From contig OZ252053.1 in NCBI GenBank assembly GCA_965247965.1, forward strand, positions 6,448,001 to 6,512,000: a DNA stretch of 64,000 nt, given 5' to 3'. Both the position numbers and the translations under genes were made by a program. The notes beneath the pieces were generated by a model. The model worked only from the letters and a program-made list of their open reading frames with translations. It did not search any database and was not told where the DNA came from. Positions 8,339-17,730 of the stretch are shown here, one piece after another (positions within the stretch are counted from its first letter, which is position 1; every line of letters begins with the position of its first letter). Source of the stretch: UBA7328 sp965247965 (GTDB lineage: Bacteria > Bacteroidota > Bacteroidia > Chitinophagales > Saprospiraceae).

Positions 8339-9659
8339 CATACTACTGGACATGAGCTATAAATTGTGGTTCAAAGAATAGCCAAGAGGGTTTGGGGATA
8401 GAACGAATGGAATGAGAAAGAAAGCATATGAAATTTCTAAGGTTGTTGAATTTGATTTCTAAAAAGGATAGTCCTTTTTTAAATTTGGAAACGACTAAGT
8501 TGATCGATCCGTTTTTATATTTCTTCCAATCACTCTTCTTTTTGTGCTTGAGTTGGGTTAGACCCTGTTCAATACATAAGGCATAGATAAATACTACAAT
8601 ACCCATTGTCAATTCTATTTTTCCAGAGTCTTTAAAATTAAGAGCTTCTAAATTGAAACCATTTGATTTTAAGTGTTTGAAGCAAGTTTCAATAGTCCAA
8701 CGAATAGGGTAAAGCTTTACTATTTTTCTTTTGTCTTTCAATGTAGATATGAAATAAAACAGAGGTTCGTTGGCTGAACTTTTGGGGTTTTTAAAAATCA
8801 CAAAAGAAAATTTTTTTCCAAGGATTTCAATTTGTTTAGACACTCCACAGATTTGATACCGTTTTTTCAATGCTTCACGTTCAATACCAATGTATCGAAG
8901 ATGTTGGTGTTTATAAAATGTCTTATCCTTTCCCCTTTGGTTGTCCACATACCCTTTATAAATTCCCTTTTTTAACCTAATTACAAACTCTAACCCCTTG
9001 TCTACCAGATATTTAAACCATCTTTCTCCGATGTACTCCCGATCTGCTAGTAGTATCAAACCTTTCAGATTATATAATTTACAGGCTTTGTCTATCACCT
9101 TTCGTCTTTCATTAAAATTACTCATACCCTTCTTGTCTAAGTCTTCCCACCATATTGGAATACTTACTCCATTGACCACTACACTCAATGTTAATAAGTG
9201 AATATTCTTGTTGCCATTCTCCCAGCTCGTACCATCTAGTGCCAAATATTTGATGTTCTTCGCTTTGAGTCTCAACAAATAAAAACTAAAACATAATATA
9301 GCTTCAATCAATGCCTGCTTGTCAGCATCATCCATATTGAAAAAACGGATCAACCTCTTATAATTCGAATCAGGTTTGGTGTTTTGTTGGTTTTCGAGTA
9401 TTCCAGGGAGCTTATCCTTTACAATGTTCAAATTCGTCGTCCTGGCTGATAATATACCTTGGGCTGTTGTGAGAAAATTTTTTATTACATGTTCTTCAAA
9501 ACCTGAGAAAAATGGTTTTATTTCGCTTACGAGTGGAATTGTCATTGTTGTTAATTGTTTGTTTTACAAACAATAATGATATATTCCACTTTATTATAAT
9601 ATATAACCTACTTTATTTCAAGACATTGTATTATTTTAACCCCAATGTCCAGTAGTATG
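8339..9659 (-). mobile_element. IS4-family element B, inserted inside element A
   Basis: The element is 1321 bp with a 15-bp perfect terminal inverted repeat CATACTACTGGACAT (8339-8353 and complement 9645-9659). It is flanked by a perfect 9-bp target duplication gtcttgaaa (8330-8338 and 9660-9668). All features fit a recent insertion into the transposase gene of element A. Confidence 0.96.
8343..9545 (-). CDS. IS4-family transposase of element B
   Basis: A 400-aa DDE transposase. The first Asp is in LALDGTSWENG, the second in LLADREYIGERW, and the YREK block is YPIRWTIETCFKHLK with the catalytic Glu. The reading frame is uninterrupted and the stop codon lies within the terminal inverted repeat, a compact arrangement also seen in the IS4-family element at 18.1 kb. 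Nothing suggests loss of activity. Confidence 0.93.
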   Translation of the reverse strand: MTIPLVSEIKPFFSGFEEHVIKNFLTTAQGILSARTTNLNIVKDKLPGILENQQNTKPDSNYKRLIRFFNMDDADKQALIEAILCFSFYLLRLKAKNIKYLALDGTSWENGNKNIHLLTLSVVVNGVSIPIWWEDLDKKGMSNFNERRKVIDKACKLYNLKGLILLADREYIGERWFKYLVDKGLEFVIRLKKGIYKGYVDNQRGKDKTFYKHQHLRYIGIEREALKKRYQICGVSKQIEILGKKFSFVIFKNPKSSANEPLFYFISTLKDKRKIVKLYPIRWTIETCFKHLKSNGFNLEALNFKDSGKIELTMGIVVFIYALCIEQGLTQLKHKKKSDWKKYKNGSINLVVSKFKKGLSFLEIKFNNLRNFICFLSHSIRSIPKPSWLFFEPQFIAHVQ

Positions 9660-10290
9660 GTCTTGAAATAAAAAAAATATGCTTTTCAATCATTGCGATC
9701 AAACAATCCATAACCAGGTATCCCAAGTCTCTAATTACAAGGTCACCTGCTTTGGCTAAATCGAAAATGTCAAAAGCATAAGATTGGTCATTGTCTCTAA
9801 ATGATTTAAGATCCATTTTGTGTAAAACATCTGACTTTAATTCCATTGTCAATTGAATTTTAGCCGTTGCTGCATCTCCCTTTTTTGAGTGGCTACCCGG
9901 GAAAACTTCGTTCAGAATTTTAGGCATACTCAGACAGGAACTGTCAGTAACAAACACGGAATTAAAACTACTGAGAAGACCTTGATAACCTATAGGAGCA
10001 TTGGACAAAGAGTAGCTACTTGCCACTTCTAAAAACTTTTCAGCAAATCCTACATGCCTAAATGTTAGTTTCTTTTGTAAAGCTTGACTGCTGATCGTTT
10101 GTTGTAAAAAAATTGACAATGTTTTGGCCCAGTTAGAAAGAGAAAAAACATTTGTCGACATCATTTCGAAAAAGGACAAAAGAAAATTGACCGAATCAAT
10201 CTTATAATCACTTCTCCGAATGAAACCAGATTCTAAAGCAAGAGAATGAATTGGTAATTTGGAAATAATTTCCGAAATTTGAGGTATCAT
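9631..10290 (-). pseudogene. Transposase of element A, N-terminal half
   Basis: The piece runs from the start codon to the point of insertion of element B (RPYYW and beyond is read from the inserted end). It contains the first catalytic Asp in SVFVTDSSCLSMPK and the second in LVIRDLGYL. The C-terminal half is at 7647-8312. Confidence 0.92.
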
Positions 10291-10343
10291 ATTTAGAGCT
10301 GTTTTACCTCAGGTTTTTAGTCTAACTTAAAGGTAAACAGCTC
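10291..10343. terminator. Hairpin upstream of the element A transposase
   Basis: gagctgttttacct (10291-10304) and aggtaaacagctc (10331-10343) form a long imperfect stem, followed by a T-rich stretch. Such hairpins near IS ends commonly block read-in transcription of the transposase; that role here is inference. Confidence 0.5.
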
Positions 10344-10393
10344 TTTTTATATACCATAATCGAATATATGTTAAGTTAGAGTTGATGCCAATG

Positions 10394-10404
10394 CGCTCAG
10401 TGCG
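10394..10404. repeat. Target site duplication of IS4-family element A, right copy
   Basis: cgctcagtgcg, identical to 7622-7632. Past it, host sequence resumes with gggaggtagaagg. Confidence 0.92.
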
Positions 10405-10476
10405 GGAGGTAGAAGGTCAATGGCAGAAGGTATGTGAAGGCTTATCGCGATTTGTTAACGTTTAAGAAAATAGACT

Positions 10477-10599
10477 GTGGTACATTTTGAGGAATTACAA
10501 CTTTGGCAGGAAGGAGTTGATCTGGCAACAGAAATTTATAGAATTGCCAGGAAAGTACCATTTTCGAAAGATTTTGGTTTGTCTAATCAAAGAATTCTT
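10477..10599 (+). pseudogene. Four-helix-bundle protein fragment fused in frame before the quinoprotein
   Basis: The residues VHFEELQLWQEGVDLATEIYRIARKVPFSKDFGLSNQ match the first 37 or so residues of the small four-helix-bundle family (23S rRNA intervening-sequence-protein type, usually about 115-125 aa). The sequence stops at FGLSNQ, where relatives continue with a helix beginning IRRA. The frame then runs straight into the true ATG of the quinoprotein. It is a leftover of an inserted gene, not part of the dehydrogenase. Confidence 0.65.
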
Positions 10600-12194
10600 A
10601 TGAGAAACATTTTACTCAATATAACAACGCTAGTGTTTTCAATATCGATCGGCCATTCTCAAGTCGATTATCAACGGTTATTAAACGCACAATCCGAATC
10701 TGCGAGTTGGCTCACTTATTCAAGGGATTACCGTTCTTACCGCCATTCTCCTTTAAAGCAAATTAATGCTACCAATGTGCATACACTTCGGGCCGCTTGG
10801 GTATATCAAATCAAACGTCCCGGTTGGATTGAGGCGACACCTATTGTAGCGGATGGCGTAATGTATATCACTGAGCCTCCCAGTACGGTGACCGCTTTGG
10901 ACGTGCGGACAGGGAGGAGTTTGTGGTCATGGACGCCCCTTATGCCTGATAAATTAATTCATCATGGATTCCCACCTGTGAATCGTGGTGTAGCGATTTT
11001 GAACCAAACAGTCTATGTAGGAACTCTGGACGCTCATCTATATGCACTCGATTCAAAATCCGGTGCCGTTCGGTGGAAGGTGAAACTCGGGGAAAATAAA
11101 TCGGGCTACGCAATAACGGTTGCGCCTTTAGCTATAAAGGACAAAATCATAATCGGTATAAGTGGTGGAGAAGCGGGAATTAGAGGTTTCTTGGACGCCT
11201 ATGATTCTAAGACTGGAGAACCGGTATGGAGGTTCTATACGGTGCCAGGCGAAGGCGAACCGGGCAACGAAACCTGGGGTGGTGACAGCTGGAAAACGGG
11301 TGGTGGCCCAACGTGGATAACCGGCTCTTATGACCCCGATTTGAATTTATTGTACTGGGGAGTAGGCAACCCTGGTCCCGACTGGAATGGCGACATGCGG
11401 CCCGGAGATAATTTATATACTTGTTCCTTAATTGCACTGGATCCCGACAGCGGCGAACTAAAATGGTATTTTCAATTTACGCCCCATGATACCCACGACT
11501 GGGATGCCAATCAAACTCCTATTCTAGTAGACCTGAATGTGAATGGGAAGCAAAGAAAATGTATTGCCACTGCCAATAGGAACGGATTCTATTACCTATT
11601 GGACAGAACGAATGGCGACTTTATTTTAGGAAAAACATTTGCAAAGCAAACCTGGGCAAGTGGCTTAAATGAAGACGGAAGTCCAATAGTGCTACCCAAT
11701 ACCGAACCAACTGAAGAAGGCGTGCTGATCTACCCAAGTCTCCAGGGAGCTACGAATTGGGCGAGCCCGGCGTATCATCCGGAGCACAAACTTTTCTATA
11801 TAGCCGTCCGTGAAATGGGTTCCTATTATTACAAAACCGATGTCGAATACGAACCGGGAGCTCCCTTCCTCGGTGGTGGCGAACAGGCTCTTTCGGGAGA
11901 TAACGCTTATGGCGCTGTGCGTGCACTAGATGTCAGGACTGGTGAGAGAAAATGGGAATTCAAAGTGACCACTCCGCTGTGGGTTGGTGTTATGTCGACT
12001 GCCGGAAACCTTGTCTTTGGCAGTACGAATGAGGGTAATTTTTATGCCCTTCACGCGAAAACAGGCGAGCCACTCTGGGATTTTCAGCTGGGTGCGAGCA
12101 TACGATCCAATCCAATCCCATTTCTTATATGCTGGATGGGAAGCAATATGTTTTGATTGCAGCGGGTTCCGGGTTTTTTACTTTTAGTTTGTAG
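10600..12194 (+). pseudogene. PQQ-dependent quinoprotein dehydrogenase with a C-terminal frameshift
   Basis: From ATG 10600 there is a signal peptide (LLNITTLVFSISIGHSQ) and then an eight-bladed quinoprotein propeller. Visible motifs are WGGDSWKTGGGPTWI, YWGVGNPGPDWNGDMRPGDN and HDTHDWDANQTPILV with a catalytic Asp candidate. Tryptophan-docking-like repeats (ALDVRTGERKWEFKV, ALHAKTGEPLWDFQLGA) follow. Periplasmic oxidation of an alcohol or sugar with transfer to cytochrome c is expected. At about 12110-12130 the frame shifts by one base. The zero frame ends as NPIPFLICWMGSNMF at 12156, whereas another frame gives the family ending YMLDGKQYVLIAAGSGFFTFSL to 12194. Only the last strand is affected, so residual function or a sequencing error is possible. 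Confidence 0.8.
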
Positions 12195-12213
12195 ATTTTA
12201 TGAATTGAATAAA

Positions 12214-13779
12214 ATGGGAAATTCTTTGACACCTTTCATCGAATTTGAAAATTCGTTACTTCTCCCGGTAAAACTTCAAGGGAACGCTGAAGAGCACCCG
12301 GATAAACCGGCACTAATCCAGAATGATAAGGAAGTGAGCTGGTCTGAAATGACAGCAACTATCAATACAATTGCAAATGCTCTCGTTGATATGACCATTA
12401 AGCCAGGTGACAGAGTTGCCATAATGGGGCGAAATTCTATCGAATACTCACAGCTGTATTGCGGGGTCATTGCGGCTGGCGCTTGTGCAGTTCCATTGTC
12501 CACAATGATCAATAGCAATACGCTCAAATTGATGTTAGAGGACCCTGACGTTAAAGCTTTTTTTATCGCGGAGGAATTCAAGGAATTGTTTTTGCCTATT
12601 GAAAAGGACTTCGCTCAGCTAAAAGGTCAAATGATAAGCATGGACTTTGAGCATCCGGGTTGGGCTTCTTATGACAATTTACTGAAAGACGTTTCGAGTG
12701 ATTATCCGGCTATTGATATTGACCCGGATTCGGAGTTTAACATAATCTATAGTTCGGGTACTACGGGCGTTCCAAAGGGCATTGTGCACACACATAAGAT
12801 TAGGTACGCAATGATCAAATACCTCTATGAAGACGTTAATATGAGTGCGAATCTGGTCTCTACGCCTTTGTACTCAAACACAACCATAGTATGCTGGTTA
12901 CCAACACTTTATGCAGGGGGTACAAATGTGATCATGCCGCGTTTCAAAGCTGAAGAGGCGCTCAGACTTGTCGACAAACACAAGGTCTGCGTAGCGATGT
13001 TCGTGCCCGTGCAATACGGCCGAATGTTGCAACTTGAGAATTTTGATGAATACGATCTCTCTTCTATGGAAAGCAAATTCTGCACAAGCGCTCCATTGCG
13101 AGAGCAAATGAAACGCGCATTGCTTGACCGCTTTCCGGGTACGCTAACCGAGTTTTATGGATTGACAGAAGTCGGGCCGGGAAGTATTCATTATGTGGAT
13201 CAATTTCCGGATCGCCTGGATTCCGTTGGGCAGCCTGGTAAAGAGGCAATTCTAAAAGTCATTGATGAAGATGGGAAGGTTCTCGGTCCTAAACAGATCG
13301 GAGAATTAGTAGGTCGCAATGCAAATATGAGTTTAGGTTATCTGAATAGGGAAGATGCCACGAAAGCCATGCATTGGTACGATGAAGATGGATTGCTTTA
13401 TTACCGCAGCGGAGACAAAGGGTACATAGATGATGAAGGTTTTGTGTATTTGCTTGATCGAAAAAAGGATATGATTATATCGGGTGGATTTAATGTATTT
13501 GCCACTGATCTTGAAATCGTCCTACTTGAGCATAAGGCGGTTCACGATGCTGCTGTTGTGGGAGTTGAAAGTGAGAAATGGGGAGAGACACCGGTAGCAT
13601 TCGTCATTCTAGAAAACGGTCGAAACATAAATGCTAAAGAACTCCTCGATTGGGTTAACGCCCGATTGAATAAGTTTCAGAGGATATCTCAGATCATTTT
13701 TCGCCAGGACCTACCAAAGAGTCCGATCGGTAAGGTTTTAAAGAGGAAATTGCGAGAAGAGTTCAAAGCCTCCCAATAA
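12214..13779 (+). CDS. AMP-forming acyl-CoA synthetase (class I adenylate-forming)
   Basis: About 521 aa from ATG 12214; a longer frame exists upstream but overlaps the quinoprotein end. Motifs in order: P-loop YSSGTTGVPKG, A5 FYGLTEVG, A7 YRSGDKGYIDDEGFVYLLDRKKD, and the C-terminal catalytic Lys in PKSPIGKVLKRKLRE. It activates a carboxylic acid to acyl-CoA via acyl-AMP in the cytoplasm. Chain length cannot be read from sequence. With the enoyl-CoA hydratase, SDR and FadJ-like genes it suggests fatty- or aromatic-acid catabolism (inference). Confidence 0.88.
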   Translation: MGNSLTPFIEFENSLLLPVKLQGNAEEHPDKPALIQNDKEVSWSEMTATINTIANALVDMTIKPGDRVAIMGRNSIEYSQLYCGVIAAGACAVPLSTMINSNTLKLMLEDPDVKAFFIAEEFKELFLPIEKDFAQLKGQMISMDFEHPGWASYDNLLKDVSSDYPAIDIDPDSEFNIIYSSGTTGVPKGIVHTHKIRYAMIKYLYEDVNMSANLVSTPLYSNTTIVCWLPTLYAGGTNVIMPRFKAEEALRLVDKHKVCVAMFVPVQYGRMLQLENFDEYDLSSMESKFCTSAPLREQMKRALLDRFPGTLTEFYGLTEVGPGSIHYVDQFPDRLDSVGQPGKEAILKVIDEDGKVLGPKQIGELVGRNANMSLGYLNREDATKAMHWYDEDGLLYYRSGDKGYIDDEGFVYLLDRKKDMIISGGFNVFATDLEIVLLEHKAVHDAAVVGVESEKWGETPVAFVILENGRNINAKELLDWVNARLNKFQRISQIIFRQDLPKSPIGKVLKRKLREEFKASQ

Positions 13780-13883
13780 ATTGGAGTAGTGCAAATTTTA
13801 CCCATATGCAAAGCCACCAAGACGTGAAGAACTAAATCGGGTGATTCAGGAATAAGTGGAAGAATGACTTAAATGGCAATTGC

Positions 13884-13945
13884 ATCTAACGCGGAAATCA
13901 ACTGCGCCGTTTTTTGGCGTCGGTTGAAGTTGCTTGTTGGCTGGT
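13884..13945 (-). other. attC-like integron recombination site, left end of integron copy 1
   Basis: On the minus strand an imperfect stem pairs TCAACCGACGCC with GGCGCAGTTGA across an A-rich loop, with one extrahelical A. The site ends in CGTTAGATGC, whose GTTAGAT fits the GTTRRRY core. The other arm begins GCCAACAAGC. Palindromicity with unpaired bases plus a GTTRRRY core is the attC pattern; a rho-independent terminator is the alternative. Confidence 0.45.
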
Positions 13946-13982
13946 TTATCCAGCAACCATTTTCCTGTGTTAAAAATAAAAT

Positions 13983-15856
13983 TGAGTCCACTCCGAAAAC
14001 TAAATCATAAATCATGTCAAATATTACAATAAGATGACATATATATTTAATTTGTGATATGTTTAAACGTAGTACAAATTCACAAGTTGATCTATTCAAA
14101 TCGATAGGAGGGATGCTATCAGAACGGAAGCGAGAGCTTCTGGATGATCCGAATGGTTGGCATAATATATTTTTTAAAGAAGTGGTATCTCGCATAGACG
14201 AAGGATTGTTCGAGGTGCTTTATAATCAAGGAGGCCGGCCCAATTGCTCAATTAGAGTTTTAATGGGAATGATTATCCTTAAAGAAGGTAAAGGTTGGAC
14301 TGATGAACAACTTTTTGATGAATGTCGATTCAACACCAGGGTCATGCTTGCTTTGGGATATTCGAATATAAATGAGGATATTCCGACCGAATCGACTTAC
14401 TATAAGTTCAGACAGAGCATGGTAGAGTATAATGAAGACCATGGGGAGGATTTGATGAAGGCGGCATTTAAACAAATCACTATTGGGCAGATAGAGCAAT
14501 ACAAGGTGAGCGGTAAGAAAATACGATTGGATTCGAAGTTGATTAATTCCAATATTGCACGCTGCACTCGAGTCCAGATGATAATCGAAGCTGTACGAGT
14601 ATGCAGTAAAGACCTTATGGTAGAACTGCTTACAGATCAATTGGATAAAGAATCATGCGAGCTTTTAGAAAAGCTAAAAAGCCAAAGTGCCTCCAATATT
14701 GTCTACCCATTAAACAAAAAAGAAAAAGAGGAACTGCTAGTAGGTATGGGTAAGATCATAAAGGTACTCTTGAGTCATGGCCAGGCGGCGGGATTGACAG
14801 GCTACCAAGATCTCAAGCGGCTCTACGAAGAACAGTATGAAGAACAATCAGAGGAATCTAATGAGCAAAAACCTCCGAGTGCCTCTGATGATAAAACAAA
14901 AATCAGCGCGGTCTGTGATGAATCTGAACAGCAAACTAAACAGGAGAATACTCCGAGACCCAAAGCTGCAAGAGACATATCGAGTGGCAGTGTGCAGTCC
15001 ATTCATGATCCTGATGCTGCCTACCGTACTAAAGGTAAAGCAGAAAATAAACAGACCATATCGGGCTATCATGCCAACATAAGTGAAACGTGTACAGAAG
15101 AAAATGAAATAGACCTAATCGTAGATGCCCAGGTAGTACCGGCCAATATTACAGAAGACGAGTTTTTAATCGAATCTATCGACCATATCCAGGATGTATT
15201 AAATCCAGATAAGGATGAATCAGGTCAAGAAAAGAATAAAATAGAACAGGCCATCACGGATGGCGGATACGACAGCAAGGCCAACAGAAAAGCAATGTCA
15301 GAAACGACCACGCCCGAATGGAAGTTAGCTAATACAAAAGGGGGAAAGCAGGCCTATACAATGAAACGAGATGAGAATAACAATCTTCAAGTATGGCGAA
15401 AAAAGACAGGAGAACAGTGCGCGGTAAAGTTTAACGAGAAGACCAACAAATACGTCATTAAACACGACACCCGAGGTCGGTATATGACCAAAGATGAAGT
15501 AGAAAACTATTTTTTATTTCAACAGATGCAAGAAACATTAGATGAGCACACCCACAATCTAAGAGCCAATGTGGAATCGACCATACATCAATGTTTTCAC
15601 CGGCTCAAAAAAAGGAACAAAATATTATATCGGGGTTTATTCAAATGTCAAATTTATGTCCTGTCACGAGTACTTTGGACGAATTTTAGAAGAATTAACG
15701 ATAAATTGGTCGAAAATACCCTCGGATTTCCAAATATCATCATCGCAACCCTCAGGAATGCTTATGCAACAATATTGCACTTAAGAAAATTCCAGGGTTT
15801 TGGCCGCAGCTGGCAAATGTACGCTTGAAAAATGTGTGGTAATCGGAGTGGACTCA
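13983..15856 (+). mobile_element. IS1182-family element
   Basis: The ends are inverted repeats TGAGTCCACTCCGA (13983-13996 and the complement ending at 15856). A 4-bp direct repeat aaat lies outside each end (13979-13982, 15857-15860); because the flanks are AT-rich this short duplication alone is weak evidence. The element splits the integron-like region between two attC-like palindromes. Confidence 0.85.
14059..15828 (+). CDS. IS1182-family transposase
   Basis: A 589-aa DDE transposase, uninterrupted. The N-terminal part (NQGGRPNCSIRVLMGMIILKEGKGWTDEQLFDECRFNTRVMLALGY) is the DUF772-type domain. The catalytic Asp candidates are in KIRLDSKLINSNIARC and AITDGGYDSKANRKAM. A C-terminal helical region HNLRANVESTIHQCFHRLKKRNKILYRGLFKCQ holds the conserved Glu. 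Residues 260-310 (EEQYEEQSEESNEQKPPS...) are a charged low-complexity insert, common in this family. Confidence 0.9.
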   Translation: MFKRSTNSQVDLFKSIGGMLSERKRELLDDPNGWHNIFFKEVVSRIDEGLFEVLYNQGGRPNCSIRVLMGMIILKEGKGWTDEQLFDECRFNTRVMLALGYSNINEDIPTESTYYKFRQSMVEYNEDHGEDLMKAAFKQITIGQIEQYKVSGKKIRLDSKLINSNIARCTRVQMIIEAVRVCSKDLMVELLTDQLDKESCELLEKLKSQSASNIVYPLNKKEKEELLVGMGKIIKVLLSHGQAAGLTGYQDLKRLYEEQYEEQSEESNEQKPPSASDDKTKISAVCDESEQQTKQENTPRPKAARDISSGSVQSIHDPDAAYRTKGKAENKQTISGYHANISETCTEENEIDLIVDAQVVPANITEDEFLIESIDHIQDVLNPDKDESGQEKNKIEQAITDGGYDSKANRKAMSETTTPEWKLANTKGGKQAYTMKRDENNNLQVWRKKTGEQCAVKFNEKTNKYVIKHDTRGRYMTKDEVENYFLFQQMQETLDEHTHNLRANVESTIHQCFHRLKKRNKILYRGLFKCQIYVLSRVLWTNFRRINDKLVENTLGFPNIIIATLRNAYATILHLRKFQGFGRSWQMYA

Positions 15857-15950
15857 AAATTGTAATATTTTATAAGTTTCTAAAGGAGTAAAGAAAAATA
15901 AATCATGTTTTAGTCTGTTGATTCATTTTTTTAATTGCTCAGCGGTTTAT

Positions 15951-16017
15951 CCGCCTGATGCAGCTTTGTTGGCTATGCGCGTATTTTGCGTCAAAGCCAA
16001 CGTTATAGATCAGGCAC
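15951..16017. other. attC-like palindrome between the sulfatase and the IS1182 element
   Basis: An inner stem pairs GTTGGCTATGCGC (15968-15980) with GCGTCAAAGCCAAC (15988-16001), with one mismatch and one extra base. An outer stem pairs gcctgat (15953-15959) with atcaggc (16009-16015), leaving an unpaired spacer. GTTATAG follows the inner stem. The two-level stem with unpaired bases is attC-like, but orientation and core boxes are ambiguous. Confidence 0.4.
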
Positions 16018-16096
16018 GGCGCGAAGTGTCGTTGTCTGCATCGCCTCGTTCTGCTACTTAGATCTGTCTTATAGACTGAAGCGATGGGTGTTGATT

Positions 16097-17620
16097 TCAT
16101 TTGTCGTGTATTTGTTTGAGAGAAGCTGAAGGATGCGTGTTGGCGAGGCGTTGTTGGAGTTTTTCGAGGACTGGGGCCTTCTCGGGAGCGTTGGCTAGGT
16201 TCTTGGTTTCGGCTGGGTCTTTGTCGTGGTCGTAGAGTTCCCGGGCGATGATGCTGCCGTCCTTGAAGTTACGCCACTCGGTGTAGCGGTACTTCTTAGT
16301 GCGCATGGAATAGCCCATAGCATCAGGGTCGCTGCGACCAGCGAACCAGGGGGGGTAGGCGGGGCGCGGGTGCCAAGTCATAGCCTCCGTTTTGATGCTC
16401 GCCTTCGGATTTTCAAGGAGCGGGCGCAGGCTCATGCCTTCGAGTGCGTGCCCGGGGCCGGGAAGCTTGCAAAGATCGATGAGGGTGGGATAGAGATCGA
16501 GAAGCTCGATGAGCGCGTCGCTGCGTTAGCCGTGACCGTGATCCGGCGTTACGATGATAACGGGGACGCGGGCGTCGAGTTCGAAGTTGGAGGTCTTGGC
16601 CCAGAGGGAATGTTCACCGAGGTGGAAGCCGTGATCGGACCAGAGTATGATAATAGTGTTTTCGCGCAGGCCGAGTCGGTCAAGCTCATCGATGACGTTG
16701 CCGACTTGGGCGTCCATGTAACTGGTGTTGGCAAAGTAGCCGTGGCGAAGGGCGAGGGCGTCGGTGGCGGTGGGTCGGCCGCCCGGGCGTTCCTTGAAGG
16801 AGCGGCAGATTTCCCGACCGTTGTGAAGCGCGATCTCGGGGACGTTGGCGGGTGGATCGGGATTGGCAGCGGCAGGAATTTTCTCGCGGTCGTAAAGATC
16901 CCAGTATTTTTTTGGTGCGTTAAAGTGAGCGTGGGGTTTCCAGAATCCGACGGCCAGGAAGAAGGGTTGGTTCTTACCCTTTTGGCGCGCTAGAGCCTCG
17001 ACGGCGAGGGCGGCGACCCGGCCGTCAAAATACGCTTCGTCGGGGACGTCACGGATGACGCATTTCGGAATGTCGGAGAGATCGGGAGGGAGTTCGCCTT
17101 TAACCTGGGCTTTGTCGGCGCCGTGGTGATTGTAGTGGAGTTTTGCAGGGAGACTCCAGGAAATGGCGTCACCCTTGTAGTCGTCCTGGACCCAGTTGTG
17201 GAACATCTTGCCTATGTTCTCGGTATGGTAGCCGTTGTTTTTAAAGTGTTGCGGAAGTGTGACAATATCGGGATAGCGCTGGCGGAAGTGGGTGGGCAGA
17301 TCCCAAATGCGCAGGGTGCTGGGACTAAGACCAGTCAGGATGGAGGCGCGGGAGGGATTGCAGACGGCCTGTTGGCAGTAGGCGCGATTGAAGAGAGTGC
17401 CTCGGGCGGCGAGCTTGTCGATGTTCGGGGAGACAATGTGGGAGCTTCCGTAACAGCCGAGTTCTGCACGAAGATCGTCGATGGCGATGAAGAGGACGTT
17501 GGGCGGCGTTGCCGCTATCGACAGTCCATAGCCGACGACCCATAAAAGAAACACAAAGAGGCAGTGCCTGATCAAATGAGCGTTGTTCAATGCGGCAATC
17601 CATACTGGATGGGTTTTCAT
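16097..17620 (-). pseudogene. Iduronate-2-sulfatase-like sulfatase with one in-frame stop codon
   Basis: The protein begins with a signal peptide (LFVFLLWVVGYGLSIAA), then NVLFIAIDDLRAELGCYG with metal-binding Asp residues. The formylglycine motif CNPSR, with Cys as the modified residue, follows. Next come GKMFHNW, GFWKPHAHFNAP and the second metal site LWSDHGFHLGEH. The frame meets TAA at 16526-16528, and the same frame then continues as RSDALIELLDLYPTLIDLC to a natural stop at 16097, giving a usual 507-codon length. One C-to-T change of a Gln codon would explain it. The gene is much more GC-rich than its neighbours, planctomycete- or verrucomicrobium-like, and sits as the first gene after an attI-like site, so it looks like an integron cassette (inference). 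Confidence 0.85.
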
Positions 17621-17730
17621 AGCTTACTCATATTTTTATATCTTAACCACGGAGACATAGAAATTAAGAGAGGTAGAACGAGTACTAGTAAAGGTAGGAT
17701 AAATATATTTCATGTGTACTATCTAGGCAG

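Larger units (their letters stand above)
7633..10393 (-). mobile_element. IS4-family element A, interrupted by a second IS4-family element
   Basis: The ends are inverted repeats beginning CATTGGCATCAAC (7633-7645 and the complement ending at 10393), with further imperfect matching (TTAATTTAACA against TCTAACTTAACA). An 11-bp direct repeat cgctcagtgcg flanks them at 7622-7632 and 10394-10404. Removing the inner element and one 9-bp duplication leaves an element of 1431 bp. Its transposase is read on the minus strand. Confidence 0.93.

Noticed and set aside
16226..16993. 255-aa plus-strand frame opposite the sulfatase
   Set aside because: Low-complexity Val/Gly-rich antisense shadow; the minus frame carries the sulfatase motifs.
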